The notes under the pieces are model-generated. The model worked only from the letters and a program-made list of their open reading frames with translations, ran no database searches and was not told the origin of the DNA. Below, piece after piece: positions 16,540 to 27,800 of a DNA stretch of 47,418 bases. The stretch is from Muribaculaceae bacterium (GTDB lineage: Bacteria > Bacteroidota > Bacteroidia > Bacteroidales > Muribaculaceae): NCBI GenBank assembly GCA_029060725.1, contig JAIDTL010000046.1, forward strand, positions 1 through 47,418, read 5' to 3'. Within the stretch, counting starts at the first letter, position 1. Each line of letters opens with the position of its first letter. The position numbers were made by a program, and so were the translations under genes.

Positions 16540-17550
16540 ATGACTAAACCATACGTTTTAGGAGTTGATGTCGGCGGAACAAACACCGTTTTCGGTATCG
16601 TCGATGCTCGCGGACAGGTAATTGCCAGCGACTCCATCAAGACTAAGAAACACGCTGAGTTTGAAGACTACGTCAAAGAGCTGCATTCAAGCGTTGAGCG
16701 TCTGCTTCGTCTTAATGACGCTGAAGACAAAATCCAAGGTATTGGTATTGGCGCTCCTAATGCCAACTACTACACCGGTGAAATCGTAAACCCACCAAAC
16801 CTCCCATGGGGTCCAGTGATCCCTCTTGCTGAAAAAGTAAGTGAAGCTTTCGGCGGTATCCCGGTTGCTGTGACAAATGATGCCAATGCTGCCGCTCTCG
16901 GCGAAATGACCTACGGCGCAGCACGCGGTATGAAAGATTTCATCATGATCACACTGGGCACCGGCGTTGGTTCCGGTATCGTCATCAATGGTCAGATGGT
17001 CTATGGTTCTGATGGCAATGCCGGTGAGCTCGGCCACCTCGTGATGAAACGCAACAACGGCCGCATGTGCGGTTGTGGACGTACGGGATGCCTTGAAGCA
17101 TACTGCTCTGCTACCGGAGTTGCACGCACTGCCCGCGAATTCCTTGAAATCCGTCAGGAACCGTCAACACTGCGCAACATAGACATCGAAGACATCACTT
17201 CAAAAGATGTATATGACGCAGCAATGGCAGGCGACAAGATTGCTAAAGAAATTTTTGACTATACCGGGAAAATCCTCGGCGAAGCATTTGCCGACATGGT
17301 AGCATTCTCATCCCCGCAAGCTATTATCCTCTTTGGCGGACTTGCTAAGAGCGGCGATCTGCTCTTAAAACCACTTAAGGAAGCTTTTGAAAAGAATGTA
17401 ATGCCTATCTTCCGTGGAAAAACTCAGATTATAGTATCTGAGCTTAAGGAAAGCGATGCAGCTGTACTCGGTGCGTCAGCCCTCGGATGGGAAGCAAAAC
17501 GTCGTTCCGAATCCTCTATTCCTCAGCCTCAAGATTCATCTGCCAGTTAA
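16540..17550 (+). CDS. ROK family sugar kinase (glucokinase-like)
   Basis: This is a 336-residue cytoplasmic ATP-dependent sugar kinase. The phosphate-binding motif LGVDVGGTNTVFGIVD opens the protein. The catalytic Asp is in VAVTNDANAAALGEM (about 113), and a second glycine motif is ITLGTGVGSGIV. The ROK zinc site is complete: GHLVMK followed by CGCGRTGCLEAYC (about 178-190). Glucose is the likeliest substrate, but N-acetylmannosamine or fructose cannot be excluded. There is no DNA-binding domain, so it is not a ROK repressor. A strong terminator follows. Confidence 0.9.
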   Translation: MTKPYVLGVDVGGTNTVFGIVDARGQVIASDSIKTKKHAEFEDYVKELHSSVERLLRLNDAEDKIQGIGIGAPNANYYTGEIVNPPNLPWGPVIPLAEKVSEAFGGIPVAVTNDANAAALGEMTYGAARGMKDFIMITLGTGVGSGIVINGQMVYGSDGNAGELGHLVMKRNNGRMCGCGRTGCLEAYCSATGVARTAREFLEIRQEPSTLRNIDIEDITSKDVYDAAMAGDKIAKEIFDYTGKILGEAFADMVAFSSPQAIILFGGLAKSGDLLLKPLKEAFEKNVMPIFRGKTQIIVSELKESDAAVLGASALGWEAKRRSESSIPQPQDSSAS

Positions 17551-17573
17551 TCTTACCCCAACATATTTAAATT

Positions 17574-17613
17574 AAGCCGGATAAGCCCTAAAGCTTATTC
17601 GGCTTTTATTTTC
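17574..17613 (+). terminator. Rho-independent terminator of the ROK kinase
   Basis: AAGCCGGATAAGC pairs with GCTTATTCGGCTT around a 6-nt loop (17574-17605) and is followed by TTATTTTC. Confidence 0.85.
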
Positions 17614-17618
17614 TATTA

Positions 17619-17876
17619 GACTTGGTGGGGCGCATGCGGAGCATGCTCTATTACGTTGTCTGACTTGGTGGGGCGCATGCGGAGCATGCTCTATTACGTT
17701 GTCTGACTTGGTGGGGCGCATGCGGAGCATGCTTTATTACGTTGTCTGACTTGGTGGGGCGCATGCGGAGCATGCTTTATTACGTTGCTTGACTCGGTGG
17801 GGCGCATGCGGAGCATGCTTTATTACGTTGTTTGACTTGGTGGGGCGCATGCGGAGCATGCTTTATTACGTTGCTT
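17619..17876. repeat. Six tandem copies of a 43-bp repeat with an internal palindrome
   Basis: Units start at 17619, 17662, 17705, 17748, 17791 and 17834. Each begins GACTTGGTGGGGCGC, contains GCATGC-GGA-GCATGC (a stem of 6 bp with a 3-nt loop), and ends TATTACGTTG plus TCT, CTT or TTT. Copies differ at only a few positions (for example CTCTATT versus CTTTATT). There are no unique spacers, so this is not a CRISPR array. 43 is not a multiple of three, so it is not a coding repeat. It lies exactly between the terminators of the convergent ROK and clpB genes. Related, diverged units are present at 21760-21870. Confidence 0.95.
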
Positions 17877-17886
17877 GACATTTTAC

Positions 17887-17917
17887 AAAAAAAGAGCCTC
17901 TCCCGAAGGAGAAGCCC
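17887..17917 (-). terminator. Rho-independent terminator of clpB
   Basis: On the minus strand GGGCTTCTCC-TTCG-GGAGAGGCTC forms a 10-bp stem (two G-U pairs) closed by a TTCG loop and followed by seven T residues. Confidence 0.9.
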
Positions 17918-17943
17918 TAATCACACTATTCCTAAAGTAATGT

Positions 17944-20541
17944 TCAGTTTCTAAATACAAGCTGATCGTCCTTGACATCTATCACGATAGGATGATCGCG
18001 ATCCACTTTCTGAGCCAGGATATCCTTGGCGAGCTGATTAAGCACAAGACGCTGGATCGTACGCTTCACAGGACGAGCACCGAATTCGGGATCATATCCG
18101 TCTTCTGCAAGAAGCTCCATTGCAGGCTTCGTGACTTCAAGTTTGACGCCATTAGACTCAAGCATCTTCTGTACGCCACGTACCTGAATACCAACGATTT
18201 CCTCAATCTCCTTCTTATTGAGTGGCGTAAACATTACAATCTCATCGATTCGGTTCAAGAACTCCGGACGGATCTTCATCTTGAGCAGATCCATAACATC
18301 TTTCTTGGTGTTGTAGATGATGTCTTGACGCTCATCCTCTTTCTTCTTGTCAAAATCCTTGAAATTTTCGCGGATGATTGGCGAGCCTTCATTAGAGGTC
18401 ATGATGATGATAGTGTTCTTGAAGTTGATGAAACGACCCTTATTGTCTGTCAGTCGTCCATCGTCAAGCACCTGAAGTAGGATATTGAATACGTCCGGGT
18501 TAGCCTTCTCAATCTCATCGAAGAGAACTACACTGTAAGGTTTGCGACGAACTGCTTCAGTAAGCTGACCACCCTCTTCATATCCTACGTATCCCGGAGG
18601 CGCTCCGACGAGACGGCTCACGGAGTGCTTCTCCATATATTCCGACATATCGATACGGGTCATCATATCCTCATCGTCAAACAGATATTCAGCCAATGCC
18701 TTGGCAAGCTCTGTCTTACCTACACCGGTCGTACCGAGGAAGATAAATGATCCAAGAGGACGACGCGGGTCATTAAGACCGGCACGTGAACGGCGCACTG
18801 CCTCACTTACGGCGCGGATGGCATCTTCCTGACCGACTACTCTCTTATGGAGTTCCTCTTCAAGATGGAGAAGCTTTTCCTTCTCGCTCTGAGCCATCTT
18901 CTTCACCGGAATACCGGTCCAGCGGCTTACAACTTCAGCGATATCCTCAGCATCTACTTCCTCCTTGATCATGGCATTCTCGCCCTGAAGCTGGCGGAGT
19001 TTCTCCTGAGTAGCTTCGATTTCATCCTGTTTTTGCTTAATTCTTGAGTATCGTATCTCTGCTACCTTTGCATAATCGCCTTCACGCTCTGCGCGTTCAG
19101 CCTCTATGTTGAGCTGCTCGATATCAATCTTATTCTGCTGGATCTTTTCAATCTCGTTCTTCTCAGCCTGCCACTTAGCCTTAAGCGACTTTTGAGTCTC
19201 ACGAATATTTGCAAGGTCTTCATCAATTTCTTTCAGACGATACTGGTTGTCCTCGCGTTTCAGAGCCTCGCGCTCGATCTCGAGTTGCTGGATCTTACGG
19301 GTTGCATCATCAAGGGCTTGTGGCATTGAGTCCATCTCAAGTCTGAGCTTGGAAGCAGCCTCATCAATAAGGTCGATTGCCTTATCAGGTAAGAATCGGT
19401 CGGTGATATAGCGCACACTCAGCTGAACGGCTGCGATGATTGCCTCATCCATGATACGCACCTTATGATGGTTTTCATATCTTTCTTTAAGACCGCGAAG
19501 GATTGAAATGGCAGCAAGCTCATCCGGCTCGTCGACCATCACCTTCTGGAAACGGCGTTCGAGAGCCTTGTCTTTCTCGAAATATTTCTGGAATTCATCA
19601 AGAGTTGTGGCACCGATACTTCTCAACTCACCTCGTGCCAAAGCCGGCTTAAGGATATTGGCGGCATCCATGGCTCCTTCACCCTTGCCTGCACCGACGA
19701 GCGTATGAATCTCATCAATGAAAAGGATTATCTCGCCATCACTCTGAGTCACCTCGTTGACAATAGCTTTCAATCTCTCTTCAAATTCACCTTTGTACTT
19801 AGCACCTGCTACGAGCGCACCCATATCAAGTGAATATATCTGCTTGGACTTAAGGTTTTCCGGGACATCACCACGCACAATACGCTGAGCCAAGCCTTCT
19901 GCAATGGCTGTCTTACCTGTACCAGGTTCGCCGACAAGCATAGGGTTATTCTTAGTTCTTCGTGAAAGAATCTGCAATACACGACGGATCTCTTCATCAC
20001 GACCGATGACCGGATCAAGTTTACCATTGCGGGCACGGTCGTTAAGGTTGATGGCATATTTGCTAAGAGCCTGGTAAGACTCCTCGGCACTCTGGCCTGT
20101 CACCTTATTACCTTTACGAAGTTCCTTGATAGCGGCATCAAGACCACTTTCAGTCACACCGGCATCTTTCAAAATACGAGAGGCATTGCACTTAGTCTGG
20201 AGTATACCCATCAGCATAGCCTCGACAGAGACATATTCATCGCCATTCTTCTTTGAGAAATCCTGAGCCTTTATCATAGCCTCATTCGACTCTCTGCTAA
20301 GCACCACATCGGCTCCGCTTACTTTCGGAAGAGACTTTATGTCGGCTTCAATAGCCATATTCACGGCATTGAGGTTGGCTCCAAGTTTCTGGAAGATGAA
20401 ATTGACAATAGTCTCACTTTCAGATATTATCGCCTTAAGGATATGGACAGGCTCAATCTGTTGCTGGCCTGCCTGTCTGGTATAGTCAATCGCTTTTTGA
20501 ATGACTTCCTGCGATTTAATTGTGAAATTATTGAAGTTCAT
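17944..20541 (-). CDS. clpB: ATP-dependent disaggregase ClpB (Hsp100)
   Basis: ClpB threads aggregated proteins through a hexameric ring and works with DnaK, whose gene is also in this window. The N domain starts [17 protein letters not shown]. The first AAA+ domain has [15 protein letters not shown], with Walker [13 protein letters not shown]. The long ClpB coiled-coil middle domain spans roughly 400-525 (repeated Glu/Lys/Gln-rich heptads). The second AAA+ domain has [17 protein letters not shown], with Walker [10 protein letters not shown]. There is no ClpP-binding loop signature. The frame can be read from a TTG at 20550, but the ATG at 20541 fits the family start and gives 865 residues. 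No CIRCE-type operator was seen upstream. Confidence 0.97.
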   Translation of the reverse strand: MNFNNFTIKSQEVIQKAIDYTRQAGQQQIEPVHILKAIISESETIVNFIFQKLGANLNAVNMAIEADIKSLPKVSGADVVLSRESNEAMIKAQDFSKKNGDEYVSVEAMLMGILQTKCNASRILKDAGVTESGLDAAIKELRKGNKVTGQSAEESYQALSKYAINLNDRARNGKLDPVIGRDEEIRRVLQILSRRTKNNPMLVGEPGTGKTAIAEGLAQRIVRGDVPENLKSKQIYSLDMGALVAGAKYKGEFEERLKAIVNEVTQSDGEIILFIDEIHTLVGAGKGEGAMDAANILKPALARGELRSIGATTLDEFQKYFEKDKALERRFQKVMVDEPDELAAISILRGLKERYENHHKVRIMDEAIIAAVQLSVRYITDRFLPDKAIDLIDEAASKLRLEMDSMPQALDDATRKIQQLEIEREALKREDNQYRLKEIDEDLANIRETQKSLKAKWQAEKNEIEKIQQNKIDIEQLNIEAERAEREGDYAKVAEIRYSRIKQKQDEIEATQEKLRQLQGENAMIKEEVDAEDIAEVVSRWTGIPVKKMAQSEKEKLLHLEEELHKRVVGQEDAIRAVSEAVRRSRAGLNDPRRPLGSFIFLGTTGVGKTELAKALAEYLFDDEDMMTRIDMSEYMEKHSVSRLVGAPPGYVGYEEGGQLTEAVRRKPYSVVLFDEIEKANPDVFNILLQVLDDGRLTDNKGRFINFKNTIIIMTSNEGSPIIRENFKDFDKKKEDERQDIIYNTKKDVMDLLKMKIRPEFLNRIDEIVMFTPLNKKEIEEIVGIQVRGVQKMLESNGVKLEVTKPAMELLAEDGYDPEFGARPVKRTIQRLVLNQLAKDILAQKVDRDHPIVIDVKDDQLVFRN

Positions 20542-20654
20542 AAGTTTCAAATTTTTGTGTTTTTCGTAATTTTAACAAATTCTATGCCAACAATGTTCAT
20601 TAACTAAAAAAATATTTCCAAAGGCTTTAAAGTCCTTAATTCTTTTATACAATA

Positions 20655-20682
20655 AAAAAGCATCCCGGAGGGGATGCTTTTT
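20655..20682 (-). terminator. Terminator of the thioredoxin-fold gene
   Basis: AAAAAGCATCCC (20655-20666) pairs with GGGATGCTTTTT (20671-20682), giving a 12-bp stem with A and T runs on both sides. It touches the stop codon of the minus-strand gene. Confidence 0.85.
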
Positions 20683-21128
20683 CAATCGATGGCGGCGACT
20701 ACGCCGTAAGGGTCAATTTTTACTGTCCGAGTTCCTTTTGCCAACTGATATTCATCAGTAACTTGGCGATCTGCGAAATAGAGGCTCTCAACTCCAACAT
20801 TGTCAGCTTTCATCACTTCCTCTGCCAACTGACGGTCTGAGTCAATACACATGCCGATATATTTCGACCCGGTACGCTCGGCTTCTTTTGAGAGGCGGAC
20901 ATTGTTGATGCGGCTCTCCGCATCCTTTACACTCCAGAAATTTACTATGACATTCTCTCCTTGCATTTCCGAGAGCATCATCGTTTCCCCACTGATGTTG
21001 GAAATTGAAATTTCCGGTGCCTGCATTCCCACCTCCAAAGGGACATTTTTTGTAGATACTGCTGATGTCAATGTGACAAGACTTGCAACTCCTACCAATA
21101 TCCCCGCGGTTTTCAGTTTAAAATTCAT
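20682..21128 (-). CDS. Exported redoxin-like protein lacking the catalytic CXXC
   Basis: This 148-residue protein has an N-terminal signal peptide or anchor (residues 5-23: KTAGILVGVASLVTLTSAV). The rest follows the AhpC-TSA/redoxin pattern: VGMQAPEISISNISGETMML, then NVIVNFWSVKDAESR where active family members have NFWATWCxPC. No CXXC is present, and the only cysteine is in IGMCID (about 94). The cis-proline motif GxPT is also changed, to GTRT. The fold call is fairly safe, but a normal thiol redox function is not supported; a structural, binding or chaperone role is possible. It is a single-gene unit with its own terminator and a long, possibly structured leader. Confidence 0.75.
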   Translation of the reverse strand: MNFKLKTAGILVGVASLVTLTSAVSTKNVPLEVGMQAPEISISNISGETMMLSEMQGENVIVNFWSVKDAESRINNVRLSKEAERTGSKYIGMCIDSDRQLAEEVMKADNVGVESLYFADRQVTDEYQLAKGTRTVKIDPYGVVAAID

Positions 21129-21888
21129 AAGTACAATTTTTAGTTAAACTTCCACCCGACATTGTTTCACTTTTTTGAAGCTATATCGTTGCCGGGGCGC
21201 CTCGGATTTTTCGGCATTAAAACTGCAAATTGCCGCTCTTCACTTAAGTCATCTATCGCCTGAGCTTAAGGTCTGAACCGAGACATTTATATTTTACTAT
21301 TAGCGGGAACCTCTGTTCCCATTAACTTAACTTCATAATATATAACGCGTAGGAATGCGGATTGTTTTAAAAAATATGTTTTATAACATATTTTTAATAA
21401 TTTTGTAGTCCTTTCATCTGTAAATTCGATACTTTTTTAGGACACTTTAACAATTATTCAATAATTTGTAATTATTCAGCGAATATCTTGTAAGGTCTCA
21501 CACAGAGGGCACACGGAGCTTATTATTCTTATAGATATTCATAAACGAGTTAATTTTATTATTTTATACTGATATCATCCACAAAGGGGCATTGCTTCGC
21601 TTGCCCTTGAAGCCCACAGAGACTTACGCTGAATAGTTACAATAATTTGTAATTATGAAAAGAATTTTCTGCGCCCCATCTGCCAGTTCCAACTATCGTC
21701 GGAGCAAATAAACGTTCTGCGCCTAAATTCTAAAATAACCATTCTCGTCAGATATACTTGACACGCAATGACGCATGCGGAGCATGCTTGATTACGTTGT
21801 TTGACGCGCGATGACGCATGCTTGATTGCGTTGTTTGACGCGCGATGACGCACTCGGAGAGTGCTAACTACTCTGGGACGCGGAGGGA
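21129..21888. other. 760-bp non-coding region between the redoxin-like gene and sprA
   Basis: No convincing gene was found. Both neighbours are on the minus strand, so this is the sprA downstream region and the leader of the redoxin-like gene. It contains a potential folded segment at 21199-21283, a GGGAAC-CTCT-GTTCCC hairpin at 21305-21320, and a plus-strand TAATTTTG at 21398-21405 with no gene behind it. It also has a hairpin near 21583-21610 and the 43-bp repeat relatives at 21760-21870. The CACACAGAG/CACACGGAG-like direct repeat near 21497 is a simple short repeat. Confidence 0.6.
21760..21870. repeat. Diverged copies of the 43-bp repeat
   Basis: Three units are visible. The first (21760-21802) is 43 bp with GCATGC-GGA-GCATGC. 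The second (21803-21836) has lost 9 bp, one palindrome arm and its loop. The third (from 21837) carries GCACTC-GGA-GAGTGC at 21850-21864, a different sequence that still forms the same 6-bp stem and 3-nt loop. The shared GATTACGTTGTTTGAC tail links them to the array at 17619-17876. The block ends about 20 bp after the sprA stop. Confidence 0.85.
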
Positions 21889-24800
21889 TTATCGTGCGAG
21901 TGACATGTTGATCGAAACTCCGAAGTTGCTGTTTGAAGTCGGGAAAGCTGTCGATGACACAAGCGGAGTGTTCACCTGATGGTCAAAGAAAGCTGCCAAA
22001 GTGATGCGTCTGCTCAGCACATAGCTTGCCATAAAATTGAGAGAGAAGGAGCTCGTGCCCTGAGTAGCTTGCGTATATGCTGTCTCGATTCTTCTGATAA
22101 GACTCGAATTATTCGCAAAGTTCAGATCTAAATCTAATGAAAGGTCATTGCTGACACCTCCCTGGCGACTCCCTATCTTTATGATCTTATTGAAATTTGC
22201 AATCTTGTAGCCCGCTCCTATAGTAATCTGGCGAGAACCGGTCTCAACAATCTGCCCTGCCTGAGGATTTAGATTCAGAGTGCGGCTATCAGTATACTGC
22301 AAATTCAGTTTCAAATCATTGTTTAATGTGACATTCACACCAATCAAAGGATTGAATTTTTCTGTTATTGCCACCGACGATACATTATATGGAGAGGAAG
22401 GTATAGGATTCTGTGTAGACTCATCAAGTGTGAAGCCATAATCTCCTTCCACTCCTATCCAATTGAGATAGGATGTATAGTTACCTGCCGAATACGTACA
22501 ATTGTAGGCATGTTGCACTGTAAATGCCTTAAACCATTTCTTCATATTGCCAAGATTGATAAAGCCGTCGTAAGTCACTTTCCAGTTTGGCAAAATCGAC
22601 GATAATCCTGGGAAAAGTTTAAGTGTCACTTTATTTACATCTACCCCACTATATGCCGCGAGGAACGCAGGAATCAACACATCGCTTGATGTGCGGCTCA
22701 CGCTACCTACATTGGGATTATATACCGTTCCTCCTAAAGGATTTCCTTCCAAAAAGCCATATTCCGGATAACGCATTTCAGCGTACTTCTGCTCATATCT
22801 GTTGGCAATCACAGGAATATATTCAAGGAATTTATTGAATGTTTCTGAATAATATCCATCTTCTGCCTTATATGTCTTGAGTGCAGTCTTGAGTGCCACA
22901 TGCGTACGCGTATAGCTGCCCGTACGCGATGTCGGCATACCGGAATACATAAACTGCACCTGATTCGTACGATTATCCGTAAGATTTTCAGTAAGTGTGA
23001 TTTTTAGTCCTTTTATAGGCTCCAATGTCAACTCAAAGTTGAATTCTTCTCCTTTATTCCATATTGCAGGAGATGTATTTTGGCCGTCAGTAAGAAGCCA
23101 TCCTCGATTAAGAGCCTTATCCACATATCCTTCGTCGAAGAAGCCAAATGCAAAGTCGAGACCCGGACTCATAGGTCCGTATGAATTAGACTGTCCGAAC
23201 ACATCGCCTACCGAAGGCATGAAAAGAGGCAGATTGAGAGAATGATTCTGTCGCCAGCGCATTGATAAGCTTCGAGGAGCCATAAGCAGACGCACTCCAT
23301 GCTGGAGAATCTCCATGCCGATATTCTTTTTATCTTCTTTTGTCTTCTCCTTAGCTACAACTTTTACTATTTCTTTTCCTTTATTTAAAATTTCTACACT
23401 GTTTTCATCAATGGGCTTAGTCTTAAGATCAAACTTCTTCCCTTTGACTGTGGCTGTGTATACAATGTCTTTGGTCTTAAGATTGTGTTTGAATACTGTC
23501 GTAGAGTCTTCCGACAATTGGATAAGTTTCTCCAGTCTCTTTGCCCTTGGCTCTTTTTTAGCATTCTTCCCCCCGGTCGTCTTTAAATTACGTTTGTTTC
23601 CTCCCGATTTCCCGGCAAATCTCTGATTGACATCCTTCAGGAATTTGCTATGATTGTAAAGAGTCTCAAAGTTAAGGCGAGCGTCAGCATTCCATGTAGT
23701 CTGGTTGCGGATCGAGTTGCCCATGTCCACATCCTGCACCTTTGTACCCCTGTCCCATTGGTAAGTGGAAGTATAACTCAAGTTGCCAGTAAGATAATCC
23801 AGGAAAGGAATCTTATTGAATGGAGCCTTATAGCTTCCGGTGAATGTCTGATTGTAGTTCCAAGGCGTACCAAGCCCCTTGATGGAGTTGATGACGGTAT
23901 CTTTCCAATCCCTATATTTATCCGGGAAAAGTTTTTTGTTGACCGCTCCAATGGTCTCCTCAATTCTTGCAGTAGTATTGCTTTGGAATGAGAATGTGAG
24001 AGACTGCGTCAGATTCCAATTAAGAGAAAGCTGACGATCCCAAAGGAAGTTTTTGCTCACCTGCACCGGGAGCTGCATATCGACGTCCACTTCCGAACGT
24101 GTCTGCTGCTCATAGTAATGCCTTGACATGCTTGTAAAGAATGTCAGGTTGTTAAAAAGCCAATTAAGCTGCCAATCTTTAAGAAACTTCTGGAACTTTG
24201 ACTTTCCATCAAGCTTAGAGAATGGCTTGTAGGGTTTGAAATATGGAGAATACGAATATTGGAACGATCCTCTATAGTCTGAAGTGTTCTCATACTCCGT
24301 AGTCGGATCCATTTCGCGTTGCTTGTTGAAGTTGAACGCTATAGTGAAGTTGGCGGGATCCCATGGCATCGTATTCTTAGATGTCACATTAAATCTAAGA
24401 TTTGACAATGAAAATGCCTCAGTCGTTTTCTTTGTCACTGCATATCCTTTTATTGAATCTTTCTCGGCCTTTGTTGTGGCAGCTGAAAGCGCATCTTTAA
24501 GAAGGATGTCCTGATCGAGCGGGTTATATTTAGGGGTTGTGGTCTCACTGCTCTTTGAATAATAGATAGGGGCTGAAAGCTTCACCTTCTCCGGCACGAG
24601 TTTCCCAAGATTCCCTTGTATGGAGAAATTATACTGGTCATAATTGTCAAGGCGACGGGCGGAAAGACCCTGATCGACACTGCCGAATCCGGCGGTCTCC
24701 TTGTGCATGGCAAAGTTGACGGTCGCTATATCAGATATGGCAAGATTAGCATTCACTTTTGCTGCCCAGCCTCCTTCTTGATTGAAATCTGTCACTTTAA

Positions 24801-27800
24801 GCTCATTCACCCAAATCGTACCGTCTTTCACCGTATTAGACTTGTTGCGCACGCCAATGAGCATAGTGCGCACATCACTCAACGATGGATTACCAAGCAC
24901 AGAGACCGTATTGCGTTGATTATTCGGGTCTCTCATTGAATACAGACGGATATACCCTACTCCCTCTTCGCCTGCTGACATGGCTCTGTTGCGCGCAGTC
25001 TTAGTTGAAGTGAAGAGTTCGAATGGGAGATCAAGGAAGTTATTCTTAGGCCATACAAGCCATCTGTCTACGGACGACATATTGTTGTATGTCCCCGGAG
25101 GAGTCACATCAAGAGGAATCTCATACTCATAATAATTGTTCTTGACGTCAGATCCAACACGGATGAAGATAGCGAGGTCACCGTCCTTAAGGTTGGTACG
25201 ATCGTCAACTTCAGCCTCCGCATGCACCCACATCTGAAGACGCTTATAGATTCGAAGGTCTAATTGTGTGTTTTTATATATTCCTCGGGCATCTCCGGGC
25301 TGAATTCCCGAAAGTTTCAGCTGGAGGGATTGCTCATTAAGCTGAGTAGCAGAGGCACTGCTGGAGTCTTGAATTCGAGTGACACCCGGGGGGAGCACGT
25401 AATTGACAGGCGTACGACGAGAGTTCTCTTCGATGTTTACGACGCTCATGTCAAGCTCTCCTTCTGCAGGCGAGTCATTTCGAGAGTTGAGATTGAATTT
25501 ATAATCACGCCACTCACCTCTGACGAGCTCCAACGACCCGAACCTAAGATGCGTCGTCTCGCTGAAGCCTGTCATAAAGATGCGGGCAAAGCGTATAGTA
25601 GAGAAGTCGCTGATGCCACCTACCACCTTTTCAGGACTTGTCAAAGGTATCTTGAATTGATACCAGACAGCCGGCTTCTGACCATCAGGAGTCGGGACCA
25701 TTCTCTCTTGACGGTCAGTCACAAAATTCTTTCCTACTACGAGATCTTCCGGACGAATGGACACCTTATATTGGAAATAACGTTCATATTCATTGAGCGT
25801 ATTATCCTGGTTGATATCCTCTACATCCGGCACTGCCCTACTTGATTGATATTGAGGATTAGGGCTTTGGTCAGGCGAGAGCGAGTTGCCCTCCACACCA
25901 TTATAATGCTTGTAGCGGTCAAGTATCGAAGTATGCTGAGCATCATAATAGTCTGAACGAAAGAAATGATAATTGTCGCCGGCAGGGTCATTGAAGACCG
26001 ACATGGGATCTTCCTGCATCTTAGCAATTGTCTCCTGTGGCAATCTCTGACGCAATTTCTCTATGAAATCTCCGTAGGTAGGATAAGTGAATTCCTCTTC
26101 TGTCGGTATTCCATCCAATCCCACATCCTGAAGCAAACGAGCATCAGGTGCATTTTCAAAAGCATACGTGAGAGAATTCTGTTTGGATACTTTTCCCCAG
26201 ACAGTCTCTTCAATGAAATCATTATTTCCATCCACCGGCAGACCATTCTCATAACTCTTCATACCATCCTTAAGGATATCTTCCGAAATCTCTCCGAAAT
26301 TGAAATAAAGGTCTCCACCGGGATTTGTCGGTGCATTCTCATCAAGGAATGGGTCAAGAAGCCAGAATTGGATATACTCTACATTTGAAGTCTCAAAGTT
26401 AGAGTTCTCCATCTTGCGCATGATTCCGCCCCACCTTTTCTCCGGATTGAGCAGAGAACCGTCACTGTCAATATTGTCAGCATCTGTATTATAAGGTCCT
26501 CTTTCCTTTGGATAGAAAGATAGGTTTAGAGTCTGAATGTAGTTAGCATCTCCGTAATTGGTGTCACGCCCGGGATAAATCTCATATACTTTGACTTCCC
26601 TGACGTATGGGTTTGAAAGCTGCTCTTTGTCATTTTTCAAATATCCGGGAAGCATCGAACTATTTTTCTGTGTGAAGATACGGTCGATATAGTTCCATGC
26701 CAAAAGTGCACGGTTTTTGCCATAGTCCGGATTGTTGCTTAAGCTTGCTTCAGGGAAGAGTGCATCGGCACCGCTGTCTTGCGGCGTTGATGCCAAAAAC
26801 CAACTATACGGATTTCTCAGGTCCACTCCGGTCTGAGACGTCTCAAAATCGTCGACGTATGAACTTCCTTGATTAGTACCGGTCTTTTGCTTAGCCGGTA
26901 TCAATTGAGCATATTCAGCTGTGAGATTGAACGATGATGGAGACTTTGCGTTTATAGTAGGCACTTTATTGATAAGGTTGGTCAGCCACATAAACTGCTT
27001 GTTGTAGCTGATATTGGCTCCAAACATCGTATTATTAATAAGTTCTTCTCCTAATCCGACTTTCTCAGTGAGTGATTTCTCTCCAAAATGAAGCAACGTT
27101 CCCCCTACAGTCAAGTCTTTATTGAATCGATATTGTGCATCCAGACCCATCAATGTTTTCCTCTGCATTGAGAACATCGACTGATTCTCAAGCGAAACGC
27201 TGACATTTGTACCGGAGTCGATGATGCTCTGATTAGTAATGGTGACGATACCCATTGAGTAGTCTACAGTATAATCACTGTTTTCCGTAAGCACCGCTCC
27301 TCCGGCAGTGACGACTACTGATCCTCTGGGCACATTCATCGCCCCCAGATTGATCTGACTTCCTCTGCCCGACGTATATTGCCCATACATAGTGAATTTA
27401 TTCTTGTCGGCAAACTGCTTTGCCACTACAAGAGTGGAGTCATAAAGTTCTTGATACACATAGCGCTCGGCAAGTGCATCATTATCAATCTTTCTCCTAA
27501 GATTTGATCCAAATGGCTCTGCCACAGGGAAGATGACCTTTCCGTTGGAAGTCTGTATTGTATACCCTTCTATGAAGTCAAAGATACCGTCGCTCACAGA
27601 CTCTCCATTCGAATCTATCTGGTCGAGCCCCATCACCTGAAGCAGTGGCTTGTTTGAGATCGAACCTACAGGAAGATATGGAATCTCAATGCCTGTGGAA
27701 TCGCTCAGGAATTTCACATTAAATTTGAAATTCTTTTTCTGTATCTGATATGCTCCCAGGCTATAGATATTTTTCATCATCAGCTGCCACATTGGCAACT

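Noticed and set aside
17619..17876. Possible CRISPR array
   Set aside because: The 43-bp units are contiguous with no unique spacers, and no cas genes are near.
21653..21853. Minus-strand 66-codon open frame downstream of sprA
   Set aside because: It runs through the repeat units (its amino-acid repeats reflect the DNA repeat) and has no promoter or homology that I recognise.
21850..21867. GCACTC-GGA-GAGTGCTAA resembling the CIRCE heat-shock operator (TTAGCACTC-N9-GAGTGCTAA)
   Set aside because: The spacer is 3 nt, not 9, the left half is incomplete, and no chaperone gene follows. It is better explained as a diverged unit of the 43-bp repeat family.
23315..26388. Several plus-strand open frames of 60-193 codons inside sprA
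   Set aside because: They are antisense shadows of a clearly coding 2509-residue gene, without recognisable protein motifs.
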